From Welwitschia mirabilis (taxonomy: Eukaryota > Gnetophyta > Gnetopsida > Welwitschiales), in assembly GCA_051453625.1 (NCBI GenBank), contig JBOZIK010000001.1:235635757-235696603 (forward strand): a DNA stretch of 60,847 nt. Direction: 5' to 3'. The notes beneath the pieces were generated by a model that searched no databases, was not told where the DNA came from, and saw only the letters and a list, made by a program, of their open reading frames with translations. Made by a program: the position numbers and the translations under genes. Position 1 is the stretch's first letter; each line of letters starts with the position of its first letter. Of the stretch, positions 10,413 to 21,720 are shown in pieces.

Positions 10413-11460
10413 ACTCGTGAAAGAAAAATATAAACTAAATAGGATGTGCACATAGAAACATTTCCCCTATCTCCATACCACTCTAAGTGGGCTAACTAGG
10501 AAAGAGTTGAGGAATAGATAATCGAAGCCCAATCAAAAGAGATTCCATTAATTAAAAAGAAGAATGAGTAAATTATGTAAGTCAGAATCTCACTTACTTA
10601 GTAATGAAGGAAGGTCCTACCAGGGATCAGTTCTCCACAAGCTGCAAAATACATGGTGGTAAAATTATAGTGGAAATTCTATAGTAACTAGTATCCACCT
10701 CCGGTATGCACATAAGATCATCTAAATGATTGGCTATAAAGTAATAAAAATCCTTATTAAAAGAGGAAACCTTAAGAAGAATGTAATTATATTCATTCAT
10801 TCTAAAGACCAACCTAATGCTCTCTTCCAAGATCTAGATTAAACCATAATGAGCATGGACAATGGTAGTGATGCACAGATTAAAAAAAACATGAAATTAA
10901 GGATGAAAAGAAAGGTGGAATGATAAAGACAGAAGGAAGGAAAGCCACAGAGACCTAAAAGATTAGAGAAGAAGATCCAAAAAAACCCTTACTCTATATC
11001 CCTTTGTTGTATTTCTAGTTTAGTAGGACTAACATTGATAGAATTCCAAAAAGTAATAAGGAAAAGTATTTGAGTTATACCTTAACATGAGAAGAAGTGC
11101 ATTCATGAATGTCAGAGGAGATCTAGTATTTATAAGTAGAGGTAAGTTATATAATAACTTGCATCAAATGGAGAAATAAAATAGAAAAAGGAAGAAAACC
11201 TTAAATAAAAAAAAGAAAAATATGAAAAATAATGATAGTGAAAGTACCATATAGAGGAATAAGAAAAAAGGAGCTACCAAATTGAGTATATAATCATAGA
11301 GTAAATGAGATAAAAATGAGGAAACTATAAGGCTATTTATAGTAGTGGACTAGGAAGTAAGATAACTTAGAGTAAAAGTTAACTATACTTAACTAAATCT
11401 TAGTTAAATATAGTTAAATAAGTTAGCTATGGAAAAATTAAGTTGAGAACCATAGTTAGA
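10413..11460. other. Unassigned region with one short open frame
   Basis: No element end or known domain recognised. The minus-strand frame at 10627-10830 (67 codons) contains CIPEVDTSYY and is preceded by a pyrimidine-rich stretch. It could be a fragment of an unclassified TE protein. At 11331-11460 there is a TATTTATA-like box and repeated GTTAACTA/TTAGTTAA words just before the tandem array. Confidence 0.35.
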
Positions 11461-11464
11461 CATC

Positions 11465-12290
11465 TACACTTCTAGAAGGCTGATGCTGCACTTCGAAGGC
11501 TAACGTTGTACTTGATAAAACTTAATGTTGCACTTGATAGAACTCAATGTTGCACTCCTAAAAGGCTGTTGTCATACTTCAAAGGCTGAGGTTGTAATCG
11601 ACGAGACTCAACTTCATACTCCTAGAAGACCAATTTCATACTTGACAAGACTTAACTTCATACTCCCAGAAGGTTAGCATTGCACTTTAAAGGCCGGTGT
11701 CGTACTTGAGGAAACTCAACATTGTACTCCAAAAGCCAATGGCACACTTGGTCTTATAAAGTCCAATGTTGCACTCCATAACTCTCTGAAGTTTGATGTC
11801 ATAATCCGAAGGTTGATGCTGCACTTGTTCCTGCAAATTCTGGTATCACACGCTACAACTCTCTAAAGGTCAATGTTACACTCTAAAGGCCAACATCATA
11901 GTTGAGCACCTAATGTCATACTTACATCCATAAGATTTGATATTTCACTTTGAAACCTAATGTTGCATTTGGATGCCTGACATTGCACTTACCTCTATAA
12001 TGCCTCAACTCCACCACTACTTCTTAAAAATCACCTATTCCGCTCATTGACGCAAAAGCTTCAACATCATACTTGGTGGTCTAATGTTGCACTTGGGTGC
12101 TTAATGTTGCACATAGATGCTTGACATTGCATTCATATCCCAGATATGCTCATTGTTCTTAGCACTTTTCCAAATGACTTGAAATTCCTTTGAAATCTTT
12201 GACATTGCACTTGAGTGTCTAACATTACACCTAGTACATACAGATACCTAAAGTTGCACTTGGTTATCTGATAAAATACATGCATGTCCA
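11465..12290. repeat. Degenerate tandem array, ~20-22 bp unit, GTTGCACTT-like core
   Basis: About thirty short units follow one another. Each has a core such as GTTGCACTT, GTTGTACTT, GTCATACTT, ATTGCACTT or CTTCATACTC, followed by a GA-rich or TGGATGCC-type tail. The core variants are what transitions from a GTCGCACTT-like ancestor would give. Unit length varies (about 20 to 28 bp). It lies just upstream of the chromovirus gag and may belong to its leader or lost 5' LTR. Function unknown. Confidence 0.8.
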
Positions 12291-12531
12291 ACAATGCATA
12301 AATCCCCTTAGTAATTGAGATTTATGTTAGTAAGGTTGTTATGAAAACCATTAAAACTACCCTTCTAAATGTCCTTTTAACTACCAAATGGTTATAAGTA
12401 CCTAACTACTACAGCAATGCCATAAAAAAGGATAGCATTATAAAAAAAGAGAGGACTAGTAGAAGGCATGTGTAGAACAATGAAGGAGAGGTATATGCAT
12501 TTATTAGGACATCAAACTAACTAGGGCATAA

Positions 12532-13530
12532 TGGAACAAAAAGTAAATGGGTGGATAGAGGAACTAGAAATCCAAATTGACTACATTTGCTCTCATAATG
12601 AATTATTATCTAGTATGATCGATAGCCTTCTCTCTTACCTGAAAGTCTAACATCTAGAACACAACCCAAAGGGCATTCCAAAAGCCACCATCTACTTTAG
12701 GATAGCATACTCTAATAGCCACAATTGACCTATAGGACATTTAGATGAGATCACTGAATATAGAGAACAACCTCCAAGCTTTCCTATCAAGTAGAATTAA
12801 CTACACCAATATCGAGCAATGTGAAGAAAAGAAGATTGCAAAAAAATACATCTAAGGACATACAAAGGCAAAGCTGAAATAAAAAATACATCTAAGAACC
12901 TACAAAGGCAAAGATAGAATAAGTAGAAAAGCCATATCCTAGATCCAATAATTGAAGAACTACTTCAAGCTTCAAAATATTCCTCTAAAAAGATGATGCA
13001 TATGCATTACTATGTTTTTTGTAGGAAATCCACAAAAATTATGGTCTCAATGCCAAACAAAACATTGTCAAAGATTACCATGGGATACCTTTTATAATAG
13101 TTCAAAAGAGAATTCATTCCAGAAGTTTTCATTCAAGATCAAGTAGTAGAGTTCTAATACCTCCATTTGGAAAAGTACCCATTTTATGAACATTGGTTTA
13201 AATTATAGTGCCTCATGAAGTACCAAAATAAATTTATAGAGAAGCAGTTAATTAATAGTTTCATATGGACCTTACCACTAAAACTCAAAAGCATCTTACA
13301 TACCTTGGAGATCAAATCCACTAAAGATGCTTATCGTAAGACAAGACACTATCGTTAAGAATAAGAAAATTAATGGGCAAAGCAGTAACACCCTCATGTG
13401 GATAGGAACCCCTCATCAGATACATCACTAGCATAAGAGTCATATAGAATAAACCTTACCTATTATGAATGCCATAAGAAAGATCATATTATCAGGGACT
13501 ATCCATTCAAAGTGGGTCATCAAATCTTTC
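12532..13530 (+). pseudogene. Chromovirus gag, decayed
   Basis: Starts MEQKVNGWIEELEIQ, a helical start typical of Ty3/gypsy gag. A retrotransposon-gag-like block follows at about 13100-13340 (EFIPEVFIQDQVVEF, then WTLPLKLKSILHTLEIKS). A degraded CCHC knuckle lies at about 13455-13500 (YYECHKKDHIIRDYP, with the first and last Cys replaced by Tyr). Numerous stops. A 40-bp tandem duplication lies at 12840-12920. No 5' LTR was found upstream. Confidence 0.7.
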
Positions 13531-13759
13531 TTAGCACAGTCAGTCTCAAGCATTTTAAAGTCTGCCCATGTAGCTCAAAAGGGTATATGCTACCATCCAA
13601 ATGGGTGAAATTCATAATCAATATTTCATCTTATAATTACATATTGATATTTCATCTTTTACTATTTAATTTATATTTAATAGTAATGCCTCACATAAGT
13701 TCATTTCATCCACACTATTTTACAAACTAAATATCACTTCATTCAAAGAATAAGAATCC

Positions 13760-13970
13760 ACCATAGAAGTTGCAGGGGGTAGTTTTCTTACACAAGATGA
13801 TACTACTACCCTTATCAATTACACCATTAATGACTTACATTTTAGGTAAAATTATATGTCTTCCAAATTTGGGAGTATCATGTCATTCTAGGGATTCCCT
13901 TCTTAATCAAATATAATGTCATTCTAGGACCTTATTACTATTTACTTTTTTTAGAGAATAAATCTTTAAA
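13760..13970 (+). pseudogene. Chromovirus protease remnant
   Basis: Between gag and RT the frame contains VILGIPFLIKYNVILG, the C-terminal flap-to-end motif of Ty3/gypsy aspartic proteases (VILGMDWL-like). The catalytic DSG motif cannot be placed confidently. Broken by stops. Confidence 0.5.
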
Positions 13971-14059
13971 GAAAAGGAAACAAGTAAGAAGATATCTTTA
14001 ACCTCATCTAAATAGATCATCAAAGCTATCAAAAGAAAATAAGTATTTATTACCTTAAT

Positions 14060-14850
14060 GTACGCAGAAAACCATAAATAAAATCCCACTATATTAGAGG
14101 AACTTCAGGAATTTTTTGAGATGTTTGAAGACTCAAAAATACTTCCATCCATGAGGAAAGTATATCATGCAATCAACTTATTTCTTGAAGCATAGCCAAT
14201 AGCATGAGCACCTTATCACTTCTTAGTAGTTGAATTGAGATAATTAAAATTATAAATTAAGTAGCTATTATTGGAAGAAAAAATTTTCCCTAGTGTGTTA
14301 TCATGGGTAGCACTAGTACTCTTCATTAAGAAAAAGGATGGTATCTTATAACTTTGCATTAACTATAGGTAGATAAACAAGGTAACCATTAAGAATAGGC
14401 ACTCGTTGCTAAGAATTAATGATTTATTAGATCAACTACAAGGAGCTAAATTCTTCTAAAATATCAATTTAAAGTTTTGATACCATCAAATTCACATCAA
14501 GCATAAAACATCTACAAGACTACCTTTAAGACAAGATATGAATATTATGAGATTTTAGTAATATCTTTTAGTTTAAAAAATTCTTTAGCTACTTTTATTT
14601 ATTTAATGAATGATATTTTTGATCTCATATAAATAAATTAAAAGTTGTATTTTTAGATGATAGTTTAATATATTCTAGAAATTAAAATGACCATATTACA
14701 CACTTGAATAAAGTTCTAAAGGCTCTGTTCAAGCATATTTTCAAGGCTAAATTAAGCAAATGTAAGTTCTTTCAAATAGAAATTAGCTATTTAGGTCATG
14801 TCATCTCCAATAAAGGAATCATAACTAATTCAACTAAAGTAAAACCATAA
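14060..14850 (+). pseudogene. Chromovirus reverse transcriptase
   Basis: In order: EELQEFFEMFED; the PIA-stop-APYH motif with a stop in the family Gln position; LFIKKKDGI; NKVTIKNRHSLLRINDLLDQ; QLQGAKFF; the active-site region reading FLDDSLIYS; and SKCKFFQIEISYLGHVIS. This is the full order of Ty3/gypsy RT motifs, and NKVTIKN plus DLLDQLQGA fits chromoviruses. The two catalytic Asp residues are still encoded, but frameshifts and stops separate the parts. Confidence 0.85.
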
Positions 14851-14984
14851 GAGAATGATTAGAACTAAAGGACATCACACAAGTTTGAAGTTTCTTAGAA
14901 TTGATTAAGTTTTGTTATAAATTTGTTCTAGAATTTTCTCAAATTATACAACCATTAATAGATCTAACCAAATCAACAAATACA

Positions 14985-15290
14985 TTTAATTTTGATGACA
15001 AATGTAAGGAAGCATTTCTCAAGTTAAGGCTACTACTTACAACAATGCCTATTCCCAAAATTGCAAAATAACCAAACTATTTATAGTCACTACTGATGCT
15101 TCTACTCAAGGAATTAGTACCATACTCAGCCAAGAAGATTAGGTAATTACTTATGAATCATAAAAATTAAACCAGAATAAGAGGAACTATCATGTTCATG
15201 ACCTTAAACTATTAGCCATAGTGTATGCCTTAAAATTTTGGAGATATTATCTTATAGGGAGTAATTTTCTTCTTGAACAAATTATAAAAG
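14985..15290 (+). pseudogene. Chromovirus RNase H
   Basis: Reads FIVTTDASTQGISTILSQED, then RNYHVHDLKLLAIVYALKFW and RYYLIGSNF. These match the DAS...GAVLSQ and HDLELLAIVHALK motifs of Ty3/gypsy RNase H. Stops interrupt the frame. Confidence 0.8.
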
Positions 15291-15379
15291 CTTGGAATAC
15301 TTCCAAAAAAAATCCCTTATGAACATGTGATAAAGAAGATGGGGTGAGTTACTTGCAAAATATAACTTGATATTATAGC

Positions 15380-16330
15380 ATACCATTGAAAAAGAGAATA
15401 AAGTAGCAGATGCTCTAAGCAAAATGTTATGCATGTCAGCCATCACTGTTACATCTAATCTATATACTTTCCTTAAAACATCCTTAGCTAATGATCCATA
15501 TTTTAAGGACATATATCAACAGGTCCAAGAAGGAAAAGAGGTGGATACATACATGCTCTAAAAGAATGGATATATTCTAAAAAGATGATACTTGTGAATT
15601 CCACAAAGTCCATGGAGAAGGAAGCTAATGTCTAAACTACATAAAGTTCCATATGCAGGACATCATGGATTCATTAGAAATTACCACTAATTGTAAAAAT
15701 ATTAATTTTAATCTAGAATGAGAGAAATTTGAAAGAATACATCTACAATTACCCTATATGCTAGTAGATGAAGATTAATTAGGGAAGATCCATTGATCTC
15801 CTCCAACTATTGGAAATATCACAGTGGAAATGGGAGGAAATCTTTATGGATTTCATCACTGGATTACCCCTTACTAATAGATATTATGATGTAATTTCAT
15901 TTGTGAAGACAATTTGATAAGATGGTTCATTTTATTATAGTTTAAAGATATAATACAACTAAATAATTAGTCCTCTAGTTATAGAAGTTTTTAAATTACA
16001 TGGTACACCACAGGTCATAGTATCCAAAAAAAATCCAAAGTTCTTATCTAAAATTTGATAAAGTTTCTTCCACCACTTAGGCATCAAACCCAGCTTTAGC
16101 ACTACATACCACCCAGAAATAAATGGTTAAACTAAAATAGTAAATCATATATTGGAAGATACTATGAGGTGTTATGTGGTAGAAAATCCTAAAAAATGGG
16201 AGATATATCTACATTTGGTAGATTTTGCTTATAACTAGATGTTTTAAACTTTCATTTGATGTTCATCGTTCAAAGCAATATGAGATAGGAATTGTTCTAC
16301 CCCTATTATATGATTAGATCCTTCATAAAG
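15380..16330 (+). pseudogene. Chromovirus integrase
   Basis: Starts after a NKVADALSKML motif at the end of RNase H. The zinc-binding part contains AGHHGFIR at about 15655. The core reads DFITGLPLTNRYYDVISF near 15850, then HGTPQVIVS with the second Asp changed (SKKNPKF where the family has SDRGPKF), then TTYHPEINGQT near 16105 and LEDTMRCYV. The catalytic site is thus broken, and the FW pair before the HHLG motif has become two stops. Confidence 0.8.
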
Positions 16331-16719
16331 ATTAGAAAAAAAGTACCTTCAAAATTAAAAATTATATAAGATATAATCAATAAAATAGAAAGATAGCTAT
16401 AGGTGGCACAAGATCAGTACAAGAAGTATTATGATCAAAAACATTAGATCCATGTATTCCAAGTCAGTAAATACGTACTGAGAATCAAACTAGAAAGAAA
16501 ATCCTTAAAAATAAGAAAGTGCAACAAGTTAGCATTGCATTTCTATGGTTCATTTAAGATCATTAAAAGAATAGGGGATCTATCATATAAACTAGAACTT
16601 CCTCCACATATGTTTTGAATACATCTAATATTTTTTTGAACATCATGAAACCATATCATAAAGATAGAAACTAGGACTACAGCTTTAATTAATAATGCAT
16701 AATGCTTAAATCCAACTTG

Positions 16720-16885
16720 ACTTTTGCTATCCAACTAGATAAAGTACTAAGTAATATGTCTAGACAATTAAGGAATAAAAGTATAAAGAAAGTACTCATC
16801 TAATAGACCCACAGTAATAAACAAACATGGGAAAATAAGGAGTACATACAAAAGAATTTTCCTAGACTTTTTAATAAAGTCTAAT
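16720..16885 (+). pseudogene. C-terminal chromodomain of chromovirus, degraded
   Basis: Reads RQLRNKSIKKVLI, a stop-containing stretch, then QTWENKEYIQKNFPRLF. This matches the end of Tekay/Del-type chromodomain polyproteins (LRNK..., ATWE..., PHLF). In intact elements this module directs integration to heterochromatin. The central Trp of the W-K motif is lost to a stop. Confidence 0.65.
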
Positions 16886-16889
16886 ATAC

Positions 16890-17433
16890 AATTTTTTTTT
16901 CATTATCAATGTATCTATTAATGAATTCCTCTTTTTCACTATGTCTTATAGATCATATAGAAAATACTTTATAGAAGCATGGCTTTAGAAACGATGTAAC
17001 AAGAGGAGAGATCGTATTCAAGGATAAGTATAATTCCTAAGGAAGAGGAAAAATAATATTCCAAATTTATTAATTATGTAATAAAGTGTATTAAGCACTA
17101 AATAAGCATAGTTAACTAAGATACAAATGTGTATGACCAAAGTATAAAAATATGTATCCCTTCATTATATAATATAATCCTATGGCATTAGGTGGAGATG
17201 AAGAGACTGGGTCAATGTAACTGACAATAGCCTTGATTGATTTGCAAGGGTTCTAAAATAAGGACTTAGGTCATAGTCCATGTTTTTACCTTAACCACTA
17301 GTCTAGGGGTATTGGCCAATGATGAGGAATGTAAACCACTACAATAAATAAATCAAGCTACATTCTTTCCAAATTGTTCTTTATTGTTCTTAAAGTAATC
17401 CAGTATTAGTAAAATTGAACATTACAGATGGTA
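16890..17433 (+). repeat. Probable chromovirus 3' end and 3' LTR
   Basis: After the chromodomain comes non-coding sequence with a purine tract near 17038-17056 (AAGGAAGAGGAAAAATAA). The segment ends ...ACATTACA, two bases before TGGTATCA. No second copy of this sequence exists in the window, so LTR status is inferred from position only. Confidence 0.35.
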
Positions 17434-17438
17434 TCACA

Positions 17439-18759
17439 AAACTCTCTTATCTCATAGGGAAAATATGTATTACATGCATTCAAAATCCACTTGAGTTGAA
17501 GACTTAATAATCTATCATTCATCTCTAGCTCAATCTATCTCATAAAATCATCAAAGTACCTATTAACTTAGATAGAGACTATCTATATGAAATGGAACCG
17601 CTCCTGACGAGGTGGAAGATGAACCAGCTCTGCACACTTAATCTCAGGTGGTACTAACGGGCCCATTTTCTACTTTAATGATTTTATCTTAGCCTTAGCC
17701 TATTTAGCTCATTATGTGTGTGGTATAATCAATCATAAATGTAAAGAGAATCAGGCCAAGTAAACTAAAAATCACTAAAATGTATCTCATATAAATCCAA
17801 AAATAATCCCAAAAATTAATTTTATGTAAAAATTGCAAAAGATATGTCCTATTCCCCTGTCAAGAGAATTAATATTTCCCATATTTCTTAATTGTACAAA
17901 CAAAATACATGAAACATAAAAAAGAAAATTCAAAAAGTATAAAATAAGTGACCCATAAGAGGTTAAAAATGAAAGTTCTTAAATCAAAAATCTAATCCAG
18001 TAGAAGTGTAGAGCTTATTATGCTGATCAATTTACCTATAAGGATCACTACATTTTTTCTTACAGTTTTCAAAAACATGAGCTTCAAAAATAAAAAACCT
18101 AATTCTACCTTATAAAATGGACAAAATTAGATATATCACAAAATACTTAATAAAAATGAGATCCATAAGCATCAAATTAAAGACCATGAAAATCTAATTG
18201 ATACACATGAACACTACACTTTGAAAGACAAAAAAACAAGAGAAAAAATTAAAAAAAAAATGAGGAAGAGAAAAACATACCTCATTTTTATAAATCTATC
18301 AAAATCTCATAATCTAGGACTTGAAATTAGTTGGTGCAAGGTTCAAAATATCAATGAACCTTGGCATGACACATGACTTATGAAAGAACAAAGAGAAATA
18401 GCTCAATAATGAAGAAAAATGATGAATAAAAAGATCAGACCATGATTTTATTACATTATTATCTGGAAGTCATCTAAACAAAAACCCTAGAATGACTATC
18501 AGAAAATCTTAGACTATCATCCACCTTGTCATCTGGATAATTAGGTAGACAATAGAACTTTGAATAATATTATATAAAGGATAATATCATCCAAATAAGT
18601 TAGGCTCAAATATCAGCATGAAGATACCAGAATTTATCAGAAAATCCATAAGATAGGGAATGGTGAAGAACTGTGATAAATAAGAATAAGAAATGAGAAA
18701 AACTCCAAAGAATAAAAAGATAGGATGATGAAAATTTACAAAGTAGGATGAAGTGTGAG
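17439..18759 (-). pseudogene. Element Z fragment X: leader plus N-terminus of plant-transposon-protein-like ORF
   Basis: Direct repeat of about 21405-22637. Read on the minus strand it starts exactly at the end of LTR-A (18759/18760), runs through a leader of about 1 kb, then the start of an ORF (PPEIKCAEL, LPPRQERFHF), and is cut at 17439 against the chromovirus end. The leader carries a 13-bp imperfect inverted repeat (18514-18526 with 18543-18555). It is truncated: the middle and C-terminal parts seen at 20.6-21.4 kb are missing. Confidence 0.6.
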
Positions 18760-19937
18760 TATTGCAGTGTCTATTTGTGTAAACATTATGTCTATACACA
18801 AATCTTAAAAATCACCAAAATATATATTATATAATACAACATACTAATATAAATGGGAGTGAACAAAAATATCAATTTCATTAAAGACATAGACAAGAAG
18901 AAAAATAATTTATTTAAAACAAAATGCTTATGCACTTTCTAAGTAGAACAAAATAATAACACAAAATAAACAATGCTAATAAACACACTATGTAAATGCG
19001 ATGCAAAATTTATTCTAAATGCACCATCTATTTAATTATCAAATTAATCTATCATGAAGATAGATCCTATAAAACCTAAGAAAATTCATCATCAAACTAA
19101 GATCAACATAATTTATTAGGTGCTTAAATAGAATATAAAAACAATGCAAAGCTAATTTTGGTAATAAAATGTAATGCATCTAAACTATCAATATCAATCT
19201 TAACAAAGGTTACCCTCATGATGTATATCACATATGAAGCTATCATGGAATCATAAGTAATATAAATCATAAGGAAGATTCACATGATAAAAGATATAAA
19301 AAAATAGATTTTTAATTAATTCAAACCAACAAAGATGTTTCTATGCAACAACAAAGGATGTATATCTAATCCTTTGATCTCTTCTCATGAGAATTTCTAG
19401 TGCCAAAGAAGATAAAATCAGAGCCAAAGATGAAGGAGGTATTTATTACAAATAAAAACTATAAAAATAATAAATAATCATAAATGAAGTAAAACCCTAA
19501 CAATCATGCAAGGAGCTACATGATATATGGAAAAAGTTTCGTAAAGTTTCATAAAGCATTATATTTAGGGGTTAACTTATTGGTCATCTAGATGTCTCAG
19601 GGGATGATGTTATATCATACATCATATTACTTGCTAGATTAATCTAGTAAGCATCCTAGTCAGCATAAGTTCTTCCATCATCTATACTATCAATTAGATG
19701 ATATGATAAATGATGGTCTTTTAAATATTTTTATGTCAAATCAGGCTTTTTTATTATAGGATTGTTACTTTAAATAGGTAGTATTATAATTTGCCTAAAA
19801 TGCTATCAATAAAGATTTCATGTTTTCTTGATATTTATCTTAGCTCTCTATTATCATCTAAAATTAGCATAAACCTATCTAATGTCATGGAAATTGACTT
19901 AAAAAATCCTATCATATACATATAATTTAATAATACA
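18760..19937 (-). repeat. LTR-A, Athila-type LTR
   Basis: Aligned without large gaps to LTR-B (30631-31980) and LTR-C. On the minus strand it begins TGTATTATT next to a purine-rich tract and runs to 18760. The TAATAAATAC box (minus strand, near 19440-19450) matches the position of the TATA box in the other Athila-type LTRs here. Length is about 1.18 kb. It is followed by fragment X rather than by a recognisable primer site and gag. Confidence 0.8.
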
Positions 19938-19940
19938 ACA

Positions 19941-19954
19941 TAGTCCTCCACTTA
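19941..19954 (-). promoter_or_regulatory. Polypurine tract before LTR-A
   Basis: The minus strand reads TAAGTGGAGGACTA just upstream of the LTR-A start, the expected place for the plus-strand primer. It makes LTR-A the 3' LTR of element Z. Confidence 0.5.
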
Positions 19955-20600
19955 GCCTTATTAATCCCTAACAAAATTAAGTGAACAACCATGATTATAA
20001 GTCAAATTAACTAGAGATAAATCAACTAGGAAATTGTAAAATAAACTTAGAAATAATATCATAAATCTCAAAATATAGAATAGAAGTGTCAAAAATAGAT
20101 AACAAAATGTTTCACCTGTGTAGAGTAAGTGGCCATACTATCATCAATGTGGTCATCTAAATGATGAAGGATATGACAAGATCAAATATTATTCTTGAAG
20201 AATAAAAATCTATGAAAACTTTTTTAGAAAGATAAACATTTAAATGTAACAATATTAATAGCCCCCCATTCAAATGTATAGCATATCATGAAAAATAATC
20301 ATTTGTATTAGAAAAAATCATCATAATAAAATGTCTTAATTATATAACATGCAATAATATCTTAAAAATAAATGATGAATACAATGATAATAATTAAAAA
20401 ATCATGGCTATATAAAATCATGATTTTTAATATAATCCACATAGGGAAGATACGTAATACAACATAATAAATCACTCCCATTATCATGCCAAAATAAATT
20501 TCTAATGTTTGATAGGCTCAAGTGTAGGTAGAGAAGATGAAGAATGCTTAGAATCTATAGAAAATTAATGATTAAGGACTATTGTAATGGATTACGTAGT
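19955..20600 (-). other. Element Z 3' non-coding region
   Basis: AT-rich sequence between the Z ORF and the polypurine tract. The minus strand has a G-rich run (AATGGGGGGC) at about 20265-20275 and a GTCATC/GATGA module at about 20135-20170. No coding motif seen. Confidence 0.5.
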
Positions 20601-21720
20601 TTCATCTCCCTGTACTCTGATTGCTTATGGGATATCAACTATCACATCATGCTCAATGCATAATATGCATTAATGCATATTAGTCAGCTACTCCTCAATA
20701 TGCTAGTCTCTCCTCTCAACTGAAGATATCCTCTACTATCACTTAGTAAAGCCTTAGTCTACAACCTCTCTAAGGCCTTATGCAATATCAACTAGGAGAG
20801 CCTGAATCTTTTTGATGATGATACTAATCATAGGTCTTTGTACCTAAGGTCTCTTTACCTCTTCTAGAATCTGAATGATCATGTCCTATAGGTAATGATC
20901 TAATGTCTATAGATGTGTAAATCTCTTACCCATAGGCTCAGATATACCAAAGCATCTAACATAGCTGAGAGAATGCATGAATATTCCAAAGTATATAGAT
21001 ATCAAGACTTATTTTAGTCTTGAGTGTTCTCCAAATAAAAGTAGGTGAGCTCATCTGCTTCCTTTGCCTAAATACTACCAACATCTATAAATGAATTACC
21101 ATGATATGACTTTCATAGAATGATGAACGAATGTTATGGATTAATCCTCTATGAAGAATCCTATAGATAGGTGATAAACGTATCATTAAAACTTCATACC
21201 TATCATTAGTAACATCAATTGATATATCTAATGTGGTGTCATAATCACGACACTCTTCTATACCACTAGCTAAGTGAATGTGTTTACTTCCAATGCTAAC
21301 TAAGTTAATAAAAATAGTGATATGGCTTGAGGAAATAGATATCTTATTGTCATAAATGGTAAGTATAATCATGTTAACTAGGTAGTCACAAGAATTAAAT
21401 CACCTCTTAATGTGCAATATTTCATAAAACTCTCTAATATCTAAGGTGTAGTAAGCTTCATGTACATTCAAAATCCACTAATCTCTAATTCACCTCTAGC
21501 TCTAATCAACTTAAAAAATTACTAAAGTGCCTCTCAACTTAGATAGAGGTTATCTAAATAGAATGGGATCATGCCTGGTGAGGTGGAGGGTGAATTAACT
21601 CTGCACACTCAATCTCAAGTGTTACTAATGGATCTACTTCCTACTCTAATGCCTTATTCTCTACCTTAGCCTATCTAGTTCATCATATGCATGGCCTAAT
21701 CAGTAATAAACATAAAGTAC
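20600..21720 (-). pseudogene. Element Z ORF: plant-transposon-protein-like domain
   Basis: From 21700 downward on the minus strand: PPPHQA, then EISGF and LRGDLILVTT, then the 96-codon open frame 21372-21085 with GIEECRDYDTTLDI and SPIYRILHRGLIHNI, followed after a frameshift by MHSLSYVRCFGISEPMGKRF and a helical C-terminus (MIIQIIEEVK). This order (short N-terminal helices, the ILHR..I.HN core, a PYG-like segment, a 'FG...EPM' segment, a coiled tail) is the family Pfam calls putative plant transposon protein, recalled from memory. It is flanked by an Athila-type LTR rather than by pol, which is unusual. Stops and frameshifts show it is not functional. Confidence 0.6.

Noticed and set aside
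11465-12290. CRISPR-like array
   Set aside because: Units are contiguous and degenerate with no unique spacers of constant length, and the context is plant retrotransposon DNA.
18740-18759. Decayed tRNA-Asp primer site next to LTR-A
   Set aside because: Counting transitions as matches, agreement is close to chance, so it was not annotated.
20600-21720. Transposase of a DNA transposon
   Set aside because: The family name includes 'transposon protein' but no DDE motif or terminal inverted repeats are seen, and the ORF is bordered by an LTR and a polypurine tract.
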